Shown: one piece after another, positions 17,952 to 27,585 of the stretch
How the letters are laid out: every line of letters begins with the position of its first letter
Numbering within the stretch: position 1 is the stretch's first letter
Source: Pseudomonas sp.
GTDB lineage: Bacteria; Pseudomonadota; Gammaproteobacteria; Pseudomonadales; Pseudomonadaceae
Reading direction: 5' to 3'
NCBI GenBank assembly: GCA_030699825.1
Contig: JAUYKV010000060.1
Span: forward strand, 1 to 57,201
Length of the DNA: 57,201 nt
Notes under the pieces: model-generated
Database searches by the model: none
Seen by the model: only the letters and a program-made list of their open reading frames with translations
Told to the model about the DNA's origin: nothing
Made by a program: the position numbers and the translations under genes

Positions 17952-19460
17952 TCACACCTGAGGGTAACGGGCGCGGCGTTCGAGGTCATCGAGGTCGATG
18001 TGGTTGCGCATGTACTGCTGACTAGCGTCGACCAGCGGTTGGTGATCCCAGCTTTTCAGCCGGCCCATGGTCAGCGCTTTGGCGACCAGGCGGCGACGGC
18101 GCTGGCTGGCCAGGGTCGCCTGATGGATGGCCGGCATATCCCAGCGCGTGCGCGCCTCGGCAATGAACTCGGCCAGCAGCGCCTGGTGCTCGGCGGAGTC
18201 GGCGAGGTTTTCACGCTCCTGCGGGTCGTGGCGCAGGTTGAACAGTAGCAACGGATCCTGCTCGGAGTAGATGAACTTCCAGTCGCCGCGGCGGATCATC
18301 ATCAGCGGGGCGTTGCTGCCTTCGGCCATGTATTCGCCGAGCACCTGATCGTGCCCGCCCTCGCCCTTGAGGTGGCTCAGCAACGAATGGCCATCCAGGG
18401 CCAGGTCGGCCTCGACCTGGCCGCCGGCCAGTTCCACCAGGGTCGGCAGCAGGTCCATGGTCGACACGCACTGGCCGATCCGTTGGGCGGCGAAGCGCTT
18501 GGGCGCATGCACCAGCAGCGGCACACGGGCCGACATTTCGAACCAGTGCATCTTGTACCAGAGACCGCGCTCGCCGAGCATGTCGCCGTGGTCGCCGGAG
18601 AACACGATGATGGTGTCATCGGCGAGGTTGCAGTCCTCGAGGGTCTTCAGCAGCTTGCCGATGTTCGCATCGACGTAGCTGCAGGCGCCGAAGTAAGCGC
18701 GCCGCGCGTCCTTGATCTTGTCTTCGGGCAGGGTCTTGCCCCACAGGTCGACGGCCTTGAGCAGGCGCTGCGAATGCGGATCCTGCTCGGCCTGGTCGAT
18801 GACCTGGGCGGGTAGCGGGATATCGACGCCTTCGTACAGGTTCCAGAACTCTTCGGGAATGCAGTAGGGGTCGTGGGGGTGGGTCATCGACACCGTCAGG
18901 CAGAACGGCTGGTCGGGATTCATGCGCACATGGTCGTACAGGTATTGCTGCGCCTTGAACACCGCCTCCTCGTCGAAGTCCAGCTGGTTGCTGCGCACAC
19001 ACGGGCCGGCCTGCAGCACCGAAGACATGTTGTGATACCAGCTCAGGCGCTCCTCGGGCGCATCCCAGTTCACCGCCCAACCGTAGTCGGCCGGGTAGAT
19101 GTCGCTGGTCAGGCGCTCCTCATAGCCATGCAGCTGGTCCGGGCCGCAGAAGTGCATCTTGCCCGACAGCACCGTGTGGTAGCCAAGGCGGCGCAGGTAG
19201 TGGGCGTAGGTCGGCACATCGGCGGGCAGGTCGGCGGCGTTGTCATAGGCGCCGATCTTGCTCGGCAACTGGCCGCTGACCATGGCGAAGCGCGAGGGCC
19301 CACAGAGCGGGCTGTTGCAATAGGCGGCGTCGAACACTACGCCCTGTTCGGCCAGGCGCACCAGGTTGGGCATCTTGATCGGCGATGCCGCATCGTGAAT
19401 CGGCAGGATAGGTGCGGCCATCTGATCGGCCATGATGAAGAGGATATTCGGGCGTTTCAT
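17952..19460 (-). CDS. betC: Choline sulfatase BetC
   Basis: A 502-residue type I sulfatase that hydrolyses choline-O-sulfate to choline and sulfate. It starts MKRPNILFIMADQMAAPILP (metal-binding Asp in MADQ). The formylglycine site is C53-G-P-S-R57 followed by FAMVSGQ, so it is the cysteine type. Further family motifs are GKMHFCGPDQLHGYE and the metal loop FSGDHGDMLGERGLW. There is no signal peptide, so it is cytoplasmic. It is the first gene of a betC-choX-maturase unit and diverges from a LysR gene. Length and end match BetC proteins (about 500). Confidence 0.96.
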   Translation of the reverse strand: MKRPNILFIMADQMAAPILPIHDAASPIKMPNLVRLAEQGVVFDAAYCNSPLCGPSRFAMVSGQLPSKIGAYDNAADLPADVPTYAHYLRRLGYHTVLSGKMHFCGPDQLHGYEERLTSDIYPADYGWAVNWDAPEERLSWYHNMSSVLQAGPCVRSNQLDFDEEAVFKAQQYLYDHVRMNPDQPFCLTVSMTHPHDPYCIPEEFWNLYEGVDIPLPAQVIDQAEQDPHSQRLLKAVDLWGKTLPEDKIKDARRAYFGACSYVDANIGKLLKTLEDCNLADDTIIVFSGDHGDMLGERGLWYKMHWFEMSARVPLLVHAPKRFAAQRIGQCVSTMDLLPTLVELAGGQVEADLALDGHSLLSHLKGEGGHDQVLGEYMAEGSNAPLMMIRRGDWKFIYSEQDPLLLFNLRHDPQERENLADSAEHQALLAEFIAEARTRWDMPAIHQATLASQRRRRLVAKALTMGRLKSWDHQPLVDASQQYMRNHIDLDDLERRARYPQV

Positions 19461-19572
19461 AAGTGGCCGTATTCCATATTAAAGATTTATGCGACATTGC
19501 TGTTTCGATAATCAGGCCTGGAAAAATCTGGGTAAACCCGCGGTGAATACATGACTCGGATAACAACAGCTT
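19461..19572. promoter_or_regulatory. betC / lysR divergent control region
   Basis: This 112-base spacer is A/T-richer than its neighbours and separates divergently transcribed betC and its LysR regulator, the arrangement in which LysR proteins usually bind. It includes ATATTAAAGATTTATG and TTCGATAATC stretches that could serve as promoter and operator parts. No single operator can be assigned from the sequence alone. Confidence 0.5.
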
Positions 19573-20493
19573 ATGTTTAAGAGCACCGCCGGGCTGTCCC
19601 TGGATGTGCTGCGGGTGTTCGAGTCCTCGGCCCGTCACCTGAGCTTCACCGCTGCCGCCGCCGAACTGGGCAGCAGCCAGCCGGCCATCAGTCAGCAGAT
19701 CAAGCGCCTCGAACAGCAGTTGGCGACCCGGCTGTTCGACCGCGTCTACCGCGGCATCGTCCTCACCGAGGCCGGCGAACTGCTGCTGCGCTACGTCCAG
19801 GATGGCCTGCACAGCCTCGATACCGGCCTGGCTGCGGTCGCGGCCGGGCAGCAGCATGAGGTGTTGCAGGTGGCCACCGACTTCGCCTTGGCCGCCTATT
19901 GGCTGATGCCCAGATTGCAGCGTTTTCATCGGCTTCATCCGGAGGTGGATGTCAGCCTGATCACCAGCGCCCGCGACCTGGCCGCGCTCCCCGCGGAGAT
20001 CGACGTGGCCATCGCATTCGGCGATGGCCGTTTCAAGCACGGTGAGGCCCATCTGCTGTTTCACGAGGAGGCGTTCCCGGTGTGCAGCCCGCAGTTGCTC
20101 AAGGGACGGACCTTGCCGCTGGCGCCGACGGCATTGGCCGAGATGCCCCTGCTGCACCTGCGCCCGGAAATGCGTTCGCGCTGGTTCGACTGGAATGGCC
20201 TGTTCCGCGCGTTTGCTATCGCCGAGACACCCAGCCCGGGGATGCTGCGTTTCGACAACTACACCCTGCTGATTCAGGCGGCCATCGCCGGCCAGGGCGT
20301 GGCCATCGGCTGGCGTCATCTGGTCGATGAACTGCTCGATCAAGGCCTGCTGTGCCGCCTGTGCGCCGGCGAGGTGCGCTCCGACTTCGGCTATTACGTG
20401 GTGCTGCCCGAGCGCAAGCGCCGCCAGCGCCTGACCCAGTACTTCGTCGACTGGCTCAAGCTGGAACTGGCGCGGGAAGGCTCATCGGTCTGA
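19573..20493 (+). CDS. LysR-type regulator of choline sulfate use
   Basis: A 306-residue LysR regulator. The N-terminal winged helix-turn-helix is clear ([20 protein letters not shown] at about 27-46), followed by [13 protein letters not shown] and an effector-binding domain. It diverges from betC, as does P. aeruginosa PA0032, so it most likely activates betC-choX in response to choline sulfate or choline (context inference). The ligand is not visible in the sequence. Confidence 0.88.
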   Translation: MFKSTAGLSLDVLRVFESSARHLSFTAAAAELGSSQPAISQQIKRLEQQLATRLFDRVYRGIVLTEAGELLLRYVQDGLHSLDTGLAAVAAGQQHEVLQVATDFALAAYWLMPRLQRFHRLHPEVDVSLITSARDLAALPAEIDVAIAFGDGRFKHGEAHLLFHEEAFPVCSPQLLKGRTLPLAPTALAEMPLLHLRPEMRSRWFDWNGLFRAFAIAETPSPGMLRFDNYTLLIQAAIAGQGVAIGWRHLVDELLDQGLLCRLCAGEVRSDFGYYVVLPERKRRQRLTQYFVDWLKLELAREGSSV

Positions 20494-20645
20494 GGGTTTT
20501 TTCACAAGCTCTGCAAGGTTCCGCCGAACGGCCACAATGCAGCGGCATGGGCGACCTACACTGCAATGATGGTCGAGTTCCGTATACTGACGCGGTCGGT
20601 AGCCGCTGCTCTGACTCTTCCCCACTCAACCCAGTGAATTTCCCC

Positions 20646-21557
20646 GTGAAAATCCGTCATTCGATAGTCGGTCTGTTGCTGATCTGCAGCGGCCTTGGAA
20701 TTGCCTCGAACAGCCTGGCCGCCGGCCAGGCGCCGACCCCGCAGCAGCTTGCAGCCGGCAGCGCCCTGCTGGTCGACCTGCAGACCGATCAGGTGCTCTA
20801 TTCGAGCAATCCGGACATGGTGGTGCCGATCGCCTCGGTGACCAAACTGATGACCGCCATGGTCGCGCTGGACGCCCAGTTGCCGCTGGATCAGCAACTG
20901 CCGATCATCATTCGCGATACCCAGGAGATGAAGGGGGTGTTTTCGCGGGTGCGGGTGGGCAGCGAGGTCAGCCGCCGCGACATGCTCCTGCTCGCGCTGA
21001 TGTCCTCGGAGAACCGTGCGGCGGCCAGCCTGGCGCACCATTACCCGGGCGGTCATGTGGCCTTTGTCGCGGCGATGAATGCCAAGGCCCGGGCGCTGGG
21101 CATGAGCCGCAGCCACTTCGTCGAGCCGACCGGCTTATCGGAGCACAACGTCTCCACCGCCCGCGACCTGGTGCTGCTGCTCAAGGCCAGCAAAGACTAC
21201 CCGCTGATCGGCGAACTGAGCACCACCCGGGAAAAAACCGTGGCCTTCCGCAAGCCCAACTACAGCCTGGGCTTTCGCAATACCAACGGCCTGGTGCGCA
21301 AGGCCGACTGGAGCGTGCAGACGACCAAGACCGGCTTTACCAATGCGGCCGGTCACTGCCTGGTCATGCGCACGCAGATGGCCGGCAAGCCGGTGGCCTT
21401 CGTGGTGCTGGACGCCTTCGGCAAATACACCCACATGGCCGACGCCAACCGCCTCAAGCGCTGGCTGGAAACCGGCAAAGTCACCCCGGTGCCCGCCGCG
21501 GCGATCAGCTACCGCAAGCAGAAAATGGCGCAGCGCCAACTGCAGGCATCGCAGTAG
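20646..21557 (+). CDS. pbpG: D-alanyl-D-alanine endopeptidase (penicillin-binding protein 7)
   Basis: A 303-residue periplasmic serine peptidase (S11 family) that cuts D-Ala-mDAP cross-links in peptidoglycan. The three penicillin-binding motifs are present: S64-V-T-K67, S121-E-N123 and KTGFTN. A signal peptide ([20 protein letters not shown]) precedes the mature part. The start is uncertain: GTG 20646 gives MKIRHSIVG, which resembles known PbpG N-termini, but the ribosome site is weak; GTG 20634 would add four residues. It is not an operon member of the LysR gene, which ends 152 bases upstream. Confidence 0.92.
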   Translation: MKIRHSIVGLLLICSGLGIASNSLAAGQAPTPQQLAAGSALLVDLQTDQVLYSSNPDMVVPIASVTKLMTAMVALDAQLPLDQQLPIIIRDTQEMKGVFSRVRVGSEVSRRDMLLLALMSSENRAAASLAHHYPGGHVAFVAAMNAKARALGMSRSHFVEPTGLSEHNVSTARDLVLLLKASKDYPLIGELSTTREKTVAFRKPNYSLGFRNTNGLVRKADWSVQTTKTGFTNAAGHCLVMRTQMAGKPVAFVVLDAFGKYTHMADANRLKRWLETGKVTPVPAAAISYRKQKMAQRQLQASQ

Positions 21558-21605
21558 TAGCCGGCTCCCAGCAATCCGTAGGGTGGGCCGGGCGGCGTTT
21601 CGCTT

Positions 21606-21730
21606 GGCTATGTACCAGTTATGTGTTGATGGCAATACGTAGGGTGGGCTTCAGCCCACCAAGGCGCCAATTTAGCGGCGGTGGGCTGAAGCGGATCGCC
21701 GCCCGGCCCACCCTACGCCCACCCTTCACC
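21606..21730. mobile_element. Probable partial MITE (family 2) with REP-like core
   Basis: It starts GGCTATGTACCAGTTATGTG, matching the left terminus of the complete element at 24867, and continues into a palindrome with GTAGGGTGGGCTTCAGCCCACC and GGCCCACCCTACG arms. The right terminal GGTACATAGCC is missing, so it is truncated or recombined. It lies between pbpG and trpA, whose stop codons face each other. Confidence 0.5.
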
Positions 21731-21743
21731 CTACATTCGAGGT

Positions 21744-22553
21744 CTACTGCCGCGCGCCGCGCACGCCTGCGGCCAGTTCGCGGCACAGGCTGAGTACGCC
21801 CTCGATTGCCTGGGCATCGTTCTCGGCATTGGCGATCTGGTCGATCAGCGCCGAGCCAACCACCACGCCGTCGGCCAGGCGGGCGATGGTCGCCGCGTGC
21901 TCCGGGGTGCGGATGCCGAAGCCGATGCTGATCGGCAGGTCGGTGTGGCGGCGCAGGCGGGCCACGGCCTGTTCGACATGCTCCAGGGTCGCCGCACCGG
22001 CACCGGTGACGCCGGCCACCGAGACGTAGTAGACGAAGCCGGAGCTGCCGCCCAATACCTTGGGCAGGCGCGCGTCGTCGGTGGTCGGGGTGGTCAGGCG
22101 GATGAAATCCAGACCCGCAGCTTGCGCCGGGTCGCACAGGTCGACGTTATGTTCTGGCGGCAGGTCGACCACGATCAGGCCGTCGACCCCGGCTTCCTTG
22201 GCTTCGGCAATAAAGCGCGCGACGCCGTACTTGTGGATCGGGTTGAAGTAGCCCATCAGCACCAGCGGCGTGTTCTGCTCGTCTTGGCGAAACTCGCGAA
22301 CCATCTGCAGGGTCTTGGCCAGGTTCTGGCCGCCGTCCAGGGCGCGGATATTCGCCAGCTGGATGGCCGGGCCATCGGCCATCGGGTCGGTGAAGGGCAT
22401 GCCCAGTTCGATCACGTCGGCGCCGGCCGCCGGTAGGCCCTTGAGGATCGCCAGGGAGGCGGCGTAGTTGGGGTCGCCGGCGGTGACGAAGGTCACCAGG
22501 GCGGCGCGGTCTTGTTGCTTAAGCTCGGTAAAGCGCGTCTGCAGGCGGCTCAT
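21744..22553 (-). CDS. trpA: Tryptophan synthase alpha subunit
   Basis: TrpA splits indole-3-glycerol phosphate to indole, which is passed through a tunnel to TrpB. The 269-residue TIM barrel has the catalytic acids E49 ([11 protein letters not shown]) and D60 (MADG) at the same numbers as in Salmonella, and the phosphate-binding [10 protein letters not shown] region. Its start overlaps the trpB stop by 4 bases, so the subunits are translationally coupled. Confidence 0.97.
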   Translation of the reverse strand: MSRLQTRFTELKQQDRAALVTFVTAGDPNYAASLAILKGLPAAGADVIELGMPFTDPMADGPAIQLANIRALDGGQNLAKTLQMVREFRQDEQNTPLVLMGYFNPIHKYGVARFIAEAKEAGVDGLIVVDLPPEHNVDLCDPAQAAGLDFIRLTTPTTDDARLPKVLGGSSGFVYYVSVAGVTGAGAATLEHVEQAVARLRRHTDLPISIGFGIRTPEHAATIARLADGVVVGSALIDQIANAENDAQAIEGVLSLCRELAAGVRGARQ

Positions 22554-23764
22554 ACGACGTCGTCCTTCTGTTCTTGCATGTGGTGCATAACGGTCTGCAT
22601 GTCCTTGTCGCCGCGGCCGGACAGGTTGATCACCATCAGGTGCTCCTTGGGCAGCGTGGGCGCGCGCTTGAATACTTCAGCCAGCGCGTGGGCGCTTTCC
22701 AGGGCCGGGATGATGCCCTCAAGACGGCAGCAGGTGTGGAAGGCTGCGAGCGCTTCGTCGTCGGTCACCGAGGTGTATTCGACGCGGCCGATCTCATGTA
22801 ACCAGGCGTGTTCCGGGCCGATGCCGGGGTAGTCGAGGCCGGCGGAAATCGAGTGGGCGTCGATGATCTGACCATCGTCGTTCTGCAGCAGGAAGGTACG
22901 GTTGCCATGCAGCACGCCCGGTACGCCGCCGTTGAGGCTGGCCGCGTGCTTGCCGGTTGCGATGCCGTAACCCGCCGCTTCGACGCCAATGATCTGTACC
23001 TCTTTGTCGTCGAGGAAGGGGTGGAACAGGCCGATGGCATTCGAGCCGCCGCCGATGCAGGCCACCAGGCTGTCGGGCAGGCGGCCTTCCTGGGCGAGGA
23101 TCTGCTCGCGGGTTTCCTTGCCGATCACCGCCTGGAAGTCGCGGACCATTGCCGGGTACGGATGCGGGCCGGCCACGGTGCCGATCATGTAGAAGGTGTT
23201 GTCGACGTTGGTCACCCAGTCGCGCAGGGCCTCGTTCATCGCGTCCTTGAGGGTGCCGGTGCCGGCGATCACCGGGATCACGGTGGCACCCAGCAGCTTC
23301 ATGCGGAACACGTTGGCCTGCTGGCGATCGATGTCGGTGGTGCCCATGAAGATCACGCATTCCATGCCGAAACGCGCGGCCACGGTGGCGGTGGCCACGC
23401 CGTGCATGCCGGCGCCGGTCTCGGCGATGATGCGCTTCTTGCCCATGCGCCGCGCCAGCAGGGCCTGACCGATGCAGTTGTTGATCTTGTGTGCGCCGGT
23501 GTGATTGAGCTCTTCGCGTTTGAAGTAGATCTTCGCACCGCCGCAGTGTTCGGTCAGGCGCTCGGCGAAATACAACGGGCTGGGGCGGCCGACGAAATCG
23601 CGCTGGAAGTAGGCCAGTTCCTTGGCGAACTCGGGGTCGAGCTTGGCTTTCTCGTATTCGGCGGCCAATTCGTGGATCAGCGGCATCAGGGTTTCGGCGA
23701 CATATTGGCCGCCGAACGAGCCGAACAGGCCGTTGGCATCGGGGCCGCTGCGGAAGGAAGTCAT
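22550..23764 (-). CDS. trpB: Tryptophan synthase beta subunit
   Basis: TrpB condenses indole and serine to tryptophan with pyridoxal phosphate. The 404-residue protein has K93 in [11 protein letters not shown] as the Schiff-base lysine, the GGGSNAIG phosphate loop and the [12 protein letters not shown] catalytic segment. CAGGAG lies about 6 bases before the ATG. It heads trpBA, opposite trpI; in pseudomonads this operon is induced by indoleglycerol phosphate through TrpI rather than by tryptophan repression (known). Confidence 0.97.
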   Translation of the reverse strand: MTSFRSGPDANGLFGSFGGQYVAETLMPLIHELAAEYEKAKLDPEFAKELAYFQRDFVGRPSPLYFAERLTEHCGGAKIYFKREELNHTGAHKINNCIGQALLARRMGKKRIIAETGAGMHGVATATVAARFGMECVIFMGTTDIDRQQANVFRMKLLGATVIPVIAGTGTLKDAMNEALRDWVTNVDNTFYMIGTVAGPHPYPAMVRDFQAVIGKETREQILAQEGRLPDSLVACIGGGSNAIGLFHPFLDDKEVQIIGVEAAGYGIATGKHAASLNGGVPGVLHGNRTFLLQNDDGQIIDAHSISAGLDYPGIGPEHAWLHEIGRVEYTSVTDDEALAAFHTCCRLEGIIPALESAHALAEVFKRAPTLPKEHLMVINLSGRGDKDMQTVMHHMQEQKDDVV

Positions 23765-23927
23765 GGCGTTCTCCTGAGGGTGTTGGGCATGTAGTAACCA
23801 GGGGGACGCCTAGTCGGGGACGTCTAATCGGGCACGCCTGGTTCCTACAACAATGGGCACAGGATAAGGCTGTGTGGCTCAGGGTAAAAGCGATAAGATC
23901 GCGGCAACCTGTCAGGAAAACTCACAT
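23765..23927. promoter_or_regulatory. trpB / trpI divergent control region with leader palindrome
   Basis: The 163-base spacer must hold the TrpI operators and both promoters. The part next to trpI (about 23850-23927) is the likely operator/promoter area. The trpB-proximal half (about 23791-23849) is taken up by an inverted repeat, GTAGTAACCAGGGGGACGCC against GGCACGCCTGGTTCCTAC, of the same family as the core of the MITE at 30022 and a piece near 2895. That palindrome would be transcribed as part of the trpB leader. Confidence 0.6.
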
Positions 23928-24815
23928 ATGAGTCAAGCGCTCCCCCCACTCAATGCCCTGCGTGCGTTCGAGGCTGCCGCCCGTCTGCAAAGCGTCAGTC
24001 AGGCGGCTGAACAGCTGCATGTCACCCATGGCGCGGTCAGCCGGCAGATCCGCGCACTGGAGGAGTACCTCGGCGTGTCCCTGTTCGTCAAGGACGGGCG
24101 TGGCCTTAAACTCACGGATGCCGGGCTGCGTCTGCGCGATGTCAGCAGCGAGGCGTTCGAGCGGCTGCGGGCGGTGTGCAGCGAGCTGCAGCAGGGCCAG
24201 GCCGATGCGCCCTTCGTGCTGGCCTGCCCGGGTAGCCTGCTGGCGCGCTGGTTCATTCCACGGCTGGATCGACTCAACCGCGAGCTGCCGGAGTTGCGCC
24301 TGCAACTCTCGGCCAGCGAGGGTGAACTGGACCCGCGGCGTGCCGGGGTCGACGCCACCCTGTGGTTCGCCGAGCCGCCCTGGCCGGCGGACATGCAGGT
24401 GTTCGAGCTGGCGGTCGAGCGTATCGGACCGGTCTTGAGCCCGCGTTATGGACGTTTCGCCGAGCTGCACGCGGCGCCGGCGGCGGCGCTGCTGGGCGAA
24501 CCGCTGCTGCACACCAGCTCGCGCCCGCAGGCCTGGCCGAACTGGGCGGGGAGCAATGGCCTGGATACCAGCGCGCTCAGGCTGGGCCAGGGCTTCGAGC
24601 ACCTCTACTACCTGCTGGAAGCCGCCGCCGCCGGCCTGGGAGTGGCCATCGCCCCGCAACAACTGGTCGCCGACGATCTGGCGGCCGGACGCCTGGTCGC
24701 GCCCTGGGGCTTCGTCGCAACCCCGGCGCGCCTGGCCTTGTGGGTGCCTGCGCGGCGGCTGGACAAGCGCGCGCAATACCTGGCCGAGTGGCTGCGCGGG
24801 GAGTTGGCTGGCTGA
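23928..24815 (+). CDS. trpI: LysR-type activator TrpI
   Basis: A 295-residue LysR regulator starting [20 protein letters not shown], with the DNA-binding helix-turn-helix in [20 protein letters not shown]. It diverges from trpBA, which is the known arrangement of TrpI, the indoleglycerol-phosphate-responsive activator of trpBA in fluorescent pseudomonads and P. aeruginosa. AGGA lies about 10 bases before ATG 23928; a longer frame from 23874 lacks support. Confidence 0.95.
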   Translation: MSQALPPLNALRAFEAAARLQSVSQAAEQLHVTHGAVSRQIRALEEYLGVSLFVKDGRGLKLTDAGLRLRDVSSEAFERLRAVCSELQQGQADAPFVLACPGSLLARWFIPRLDRLNRELPELRLQLSASEGELDPRRAGVDATLWFAEPPWPADMQVFELAVERIGPVLSPRYGRFAELHAAPAAALLGEPLLHTSSRPQAWPNWAGSNGLDTSALRLGQGFEHLYYLLEAAAAGLGVAIAPQQLVADDLAAGRLVAPWGFVATPARLALWVPARRLDKRAQYLAEWLRGELAG

Positions 24816-24866
24816 GGGCGGGGGCGGCGATCCACGCCTGGCCAGCTCATCACCGGGCAAAGAGAA

Positions 24867-25049
24867 GGCTATGTACCTGTTAACTGTTGAGCCTGATCGC
24901 AACCTCGTGGGAGGGCCGGGCGGCGTTCCGCTTTAGCCGCGAAACATTGTCAGTGTTTCGAAGATTTTCGCGGATGAAACGGAACGTCGCAATCTTGGTG
25001 GGCTGAAGCCCACCCTACCTTGGCCTACACCCGTAACGGGTACATAGCC
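24867..25049. mobile_element. Complete MITE (family 2) with 8-bp target duplication
   Basis: The 183-bp element has perfect 11-bp terminal inverted repeats, GGCTATGTACC and GGTACATAGCC, and is flanked on both sides by the direct repeat AAAGAGAA (24859-24866 and 25050-25057). The interior carries REP-like palindromes, for example GGGCCGGGCGGCGTTCCGCT and GGTGGGCTGAAGCCCACC. No coding capacity is seen. It fills most of the 299-base gap between trpI and the dodecin gene. Confidence 0.85.
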
Positions 25050-25114
25050 AAAGAGAAACCGCGCACCGCCGACTTATCGACTAGCGTTTAACTACCCCTT
25101 GAGGAGAAAGCGCC

Positions 25115-25330
25115 ATGTCTGATCACCATACCTACAAGAAAATCGAAGTCGTCGGCTCTTCGCGCATCAGCAGCGATGATGCGATCAACAATGCCCTGGC
25201 CGAGTGCGCCAAGTCGATCCGCAACCTGGAATGGTTCGAAGTCCTGGAAAGCCGCGGGCATATCGAAAACGGCAAGGTTGGCCACTACCAGGTGACCCTC
25301 AAGGTCGGCTTCCGCCTCAGCGATAGCTGA
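25115..25330 (+). CDS. Dodecin family flavin-binding protein
   Basis: A 71-residue protein starting MSDHHTYKKIEVVGSSRISS, with the beta-alpha-beta-beta pattern and the tryptophan (LEWFEVLESRG) that stacks on flavin in dodecins. Dodecins are hollow dodecamers that store or buffer riboflavin or FMN. GAGGAG is upstream of the ATG. It follows trpI as in P. aeruginosa PA0038. Confidence 0.92.
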   Translation: MSDHHTYKKIEVVGSSRISSDDAINNALAECAKSIRNLEWFEVLESRGHIENGKVGHYQVTLKVGFRLSDS

Positions 25331-25553
25331 ACTGCCGATCAAGGATCCTTGCAAGTGGGTGGTTCGGATGCAATCCGGGGAGGCAGGCGACGCCATTCCC
25401 AGGACTGCATCCGGGCCACCGAGCCACGGCGGGCCGCGCGCAGCAGTCGCTGGCCGGTCGCGTCTGGAGTCCGTAGACTAAGTCCTACTATTTGACTTGG
25501 TTATTGGCGCAGGCATGCGTCGATAGCTGCACACAAGCAGACAGGCAGGGCAG

Positions 25554-26555
25554 ATGAGCGCGTTAGCACAGACCAGGATTTCCACCCTCGATCTTGCCCC
25601 GATCCGCGATGACGGCGGGCCCGAGCAGGCGCTGCACAACTCTCTGGCCCTGGCCCGGCATGTCGAGCGCCTCGGTTTCACCCGCTTCTGGGTGGCTGAG
25701 CACCACAACATGGACGGTATCGCCAGCTCGGCGACCGCAGTGCTGCTGGGTTACCTGGCCGCGGGTACCTCGACCATTCGTCTCGGCTCCGGCGGGGTTA
25801 TGCTGCCCAATCACGCCCCTTTGGTGATCGCCGAGCAGTTCGGCACCCTCGCCACCCTGTATCCGGGTCGCATCGACCTGGGCCTGGGGCGCGCGCCCGG
25901 CGCCGATCAATTCACCGCCCACGCCCTGCGCCGCGAGCGCAGCGGCAGTGCCGATGACTTCCCCCGCGATGTCGAGGAACTGCAGGGCTACCTGGGCCCA
26001 CGCACGCCGAATCAGCGGGTCATCGCCATGCCGGGCAGCGGCACCCAGGTGCCGATCTGGCTGCTCGGCTCCAGCCTGTTCAGCGCCCAGTTGGCCGGCG
26101 AGAAAGGCCTGCCCTATGCCTTCGCCTCGCACTTCGCGCCGCGCCTGATGCATGAGGCGATTCGCGTCTACCGCAACCATTTCAAGCCCTCGGCGGTGCT
26201 CGACCAGCCCTATGTGATGCTCGGTGTGCCACTGATCGCGGCAGACAGCGACGAGCAGGCGGAATTCCTGGCAACCTCGGCCTACCAGCGCATCCTCGCC
26301 CTGATTCGCGGCCACAGCCTGGTGCAGAAAGCGCCGGTCAAAAGCATGCACGGCCTGTGGCTACCCCATGAAAAAGAGGCGGTCGCCAACTTCTTCGGCA
26401 TGGCGGTGGTCGGCGGCCCGGAGAAAGTTCGGGCGCGCCTCGAGGTGCTGCTGGAGCAGACCGGGGCCGACGAGCTGATCTTCACCTGCGACCTCTACGA
26501 CTTCGCCGACCGCTTGCGCGCCTTCGAGATTCTCGCGCAGCTGCGTGCTGGTTAA
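25554..26555 (+). CDS. LLM-class flavin-dependent oxidoreductase (luciferase-like)
   Basis: A 333-residue TIM-barrel protein of the bacterial luciferase-like monooxygenase class (MsnO8 branch). Typical segments are [57 protein letters not shown] and [15 protein letters not shown]. These enzymes use reduced FMN or F420-like flavins to oxidise organic substrates. Nothing in the neighbourhood indicates the substrate. It is transcribed alone, with a 223-base leader gap in which I see only partial GGATGCAATCCGG-type repeats. Confidence 0.88.
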   Translation: MSALAQTRISTLDLAPIRDDGGPEQALHNSLALARHVERLGFTRFWVAEHHNMDGIASSATAVLLGYLAAGTSTIRLGSGGVMLPNHAPLVIAEQFGTLATLYPGRIDLGLGRAPGADQFTAHALRRERSGSADDFPRDVEELQGYLGPRTPNQRVIAMPGSGTQVPIWLLGSSLFSAQLAGEKGLPYAFASHFAPRLMHEAIRVYRNHFKPSAVLDQPYVMLGVPLIAADSDEQAEFLATSAYQRILALIRGHSLVQKAPVKSMHGLWLPHEKEAVANFFGMAVVGGPEKVRARLEVLLEQTGADELIFTCDLYDFADRLRAFEILAQLRAG

Positions 26556-26623
26556 ATCGGTGCGAACTTGTCGCGTCTATAGCTCTCTGAACTCTGTAGC
26601 CTTTAATGCAATGGAGAATTCAG

Positions 26624-27049
26624 ATGAAAAAGACAGCATCGGCCCACTGGCAAGGCGGCATCAAAGATGGCAAAGGCACTATCTCCACCCAGAGCGGTGT
26701 CTTGGCGAACAGCCCCTACGGCTTCAATACGCGCTTCGAGGATCAGCCGGGCACTAACCCGGAAGAGCTGATCGGCGCGGCCCATGCCGGCTGTTTTTCC
26801 ATGGCCCTGTCCAAGGAGCTGGGTGACGCCGGAATGACCGCCGAAAGTATCGAGACCAAGGCTGAGGTTACCCTCGACAAGCTCGACGGCGGTTTCGCCA
26901 TAACCGCCGTGCACCTGAGCCTGCACGCAAAGATTGCGGGTGCCGACCGAGCCGCCTTTGAGCAGGCGGTAGAAGCCGCCAAGAACGGTTGCCCGGTATC
27001 CAAGTTGTTGAATGCCGAGATCACCCTGGAAGCCGTGCTCGACGCTTGA
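26624..27049 (+). CDS. OsmC family peroxiredoxin-like protein
   Basis: A 141-residue OsmC/Ohr-type protein starting MKKTASAHWQGGIKDGKG. The two redox cysteines are C57 (GAAHAGCFSMAL) and C123 (KNGCPVSKLL), as in hydroperoxide-reducing OsmC proteins. GGAG lies about 8 bases before the ATG at 26624; an ATG at 26606 in the same frame lies before the ribosome site and is rejected. It resembles OsmC more than Ohr because of the EELIGAAHAGCFSMALS block. Confidence 0.92.
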   Translation: MKKTASAHWQGGIKDGKGTISTQSGVLANSPYGFNTRFEDQPGTNPEELIGAAHAGCFSMALSKELGDAGMTAESIETKAEVTLDKLDGGFAITAVHLSLHAKIAGADRAAFEQAVEAAKNGCPVSKLLNAEITLEAVLDA

Positions 27050-27090
27050 TCCAGGTTCCCGCAGGCAGTCTTGCAACCGCCTGCTAGCGG

Positions 27091-27504
27091 CTAGAAAACG
27101 CCGCAGCGCAGCACCCGGGCGCGCGCCAGCACATTGCGCTGGTCGTCGTAGAGCCAGCCCTGGGCGCTCATCGCCAGCGTCCGGGCTTCGATCCGGTAGC
27201 GCTGGCCGGCGGCGAAGTCGTCGTAGCGCACGCGCAGTTCGCAGGTGCGCTGCACCGGCTCGGCCATCAGGCTGCCGCCGCCCTGCACCTCGAACTGGAA
27301 GCGCGCGATCAGTTCGTGGGTGCCAGGCGTCACCTGGAAATAGCGGCCATCGTTGAGGCGTTTGCCGTCCAGCTTATCGGCCATCAGCAGATCGCTGGCG
27401 GTGGTGTACAGATCGACCCAGGCCATGCCGGGGTCGCGCGCTGGCAACGGCGAGGCGCAGGCGCCGAGAAGCAACAGGCTGGCAATCAGGGCTGGGTAAC
27501 GCAT
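27091..27504 (-). CDS. Small lipoprotein of unknown function
   Basis: A 137-residue protein with a lipoprotein signal (MRYPALIASLLLLGAC; lipobox L-G-A-C16). The residue after Cys is Ala, so outer-membrane sorting is likely. The mature part is a beta-rich domain, with motifs such as DGKRLNDGRYFQVTPGTHEL that resemble PEGA-like surface domains. It diverges from a putative lipoprotein peptidase 80 bases away. I do not recognise a function. Confidence 0.75.
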   Translation of the reverse strand: MRYPALIASLLLLGACASPLPARDPGMAWVDLYTTASDLLMADKLDGKRLNDGRYFQVTPGTHELIARFQFEVQGGGSLMAEPVQRTCELRVRYDDFAAGQRYRIEARTLAMSAQGWLYDDQRNVLARARVLRCGVF

Positions 27505-27585
27505 GGGAGTCTCCGCAATTGACGCTCTGCAATCAGCTTACGTCGATAGTGCAGGCAGTAGCTGCAATGCGCTAGTTTGGCGGGC

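Noticed and set aside
20494..20645. Possible promoter TTCCGTATACTGACGC before pbpG
   Set aside because: A TATACT box is present but no convincing -35 at the right spacing could be fixed by eye, so it was not listed as a feature.
22808..23794. 328-codon plus-strand frame opposite trpB
   Set aside because: Antisense shadow of trpB; no ribosome site and no recognisable domain, while trpB has complete catalytic motifs.
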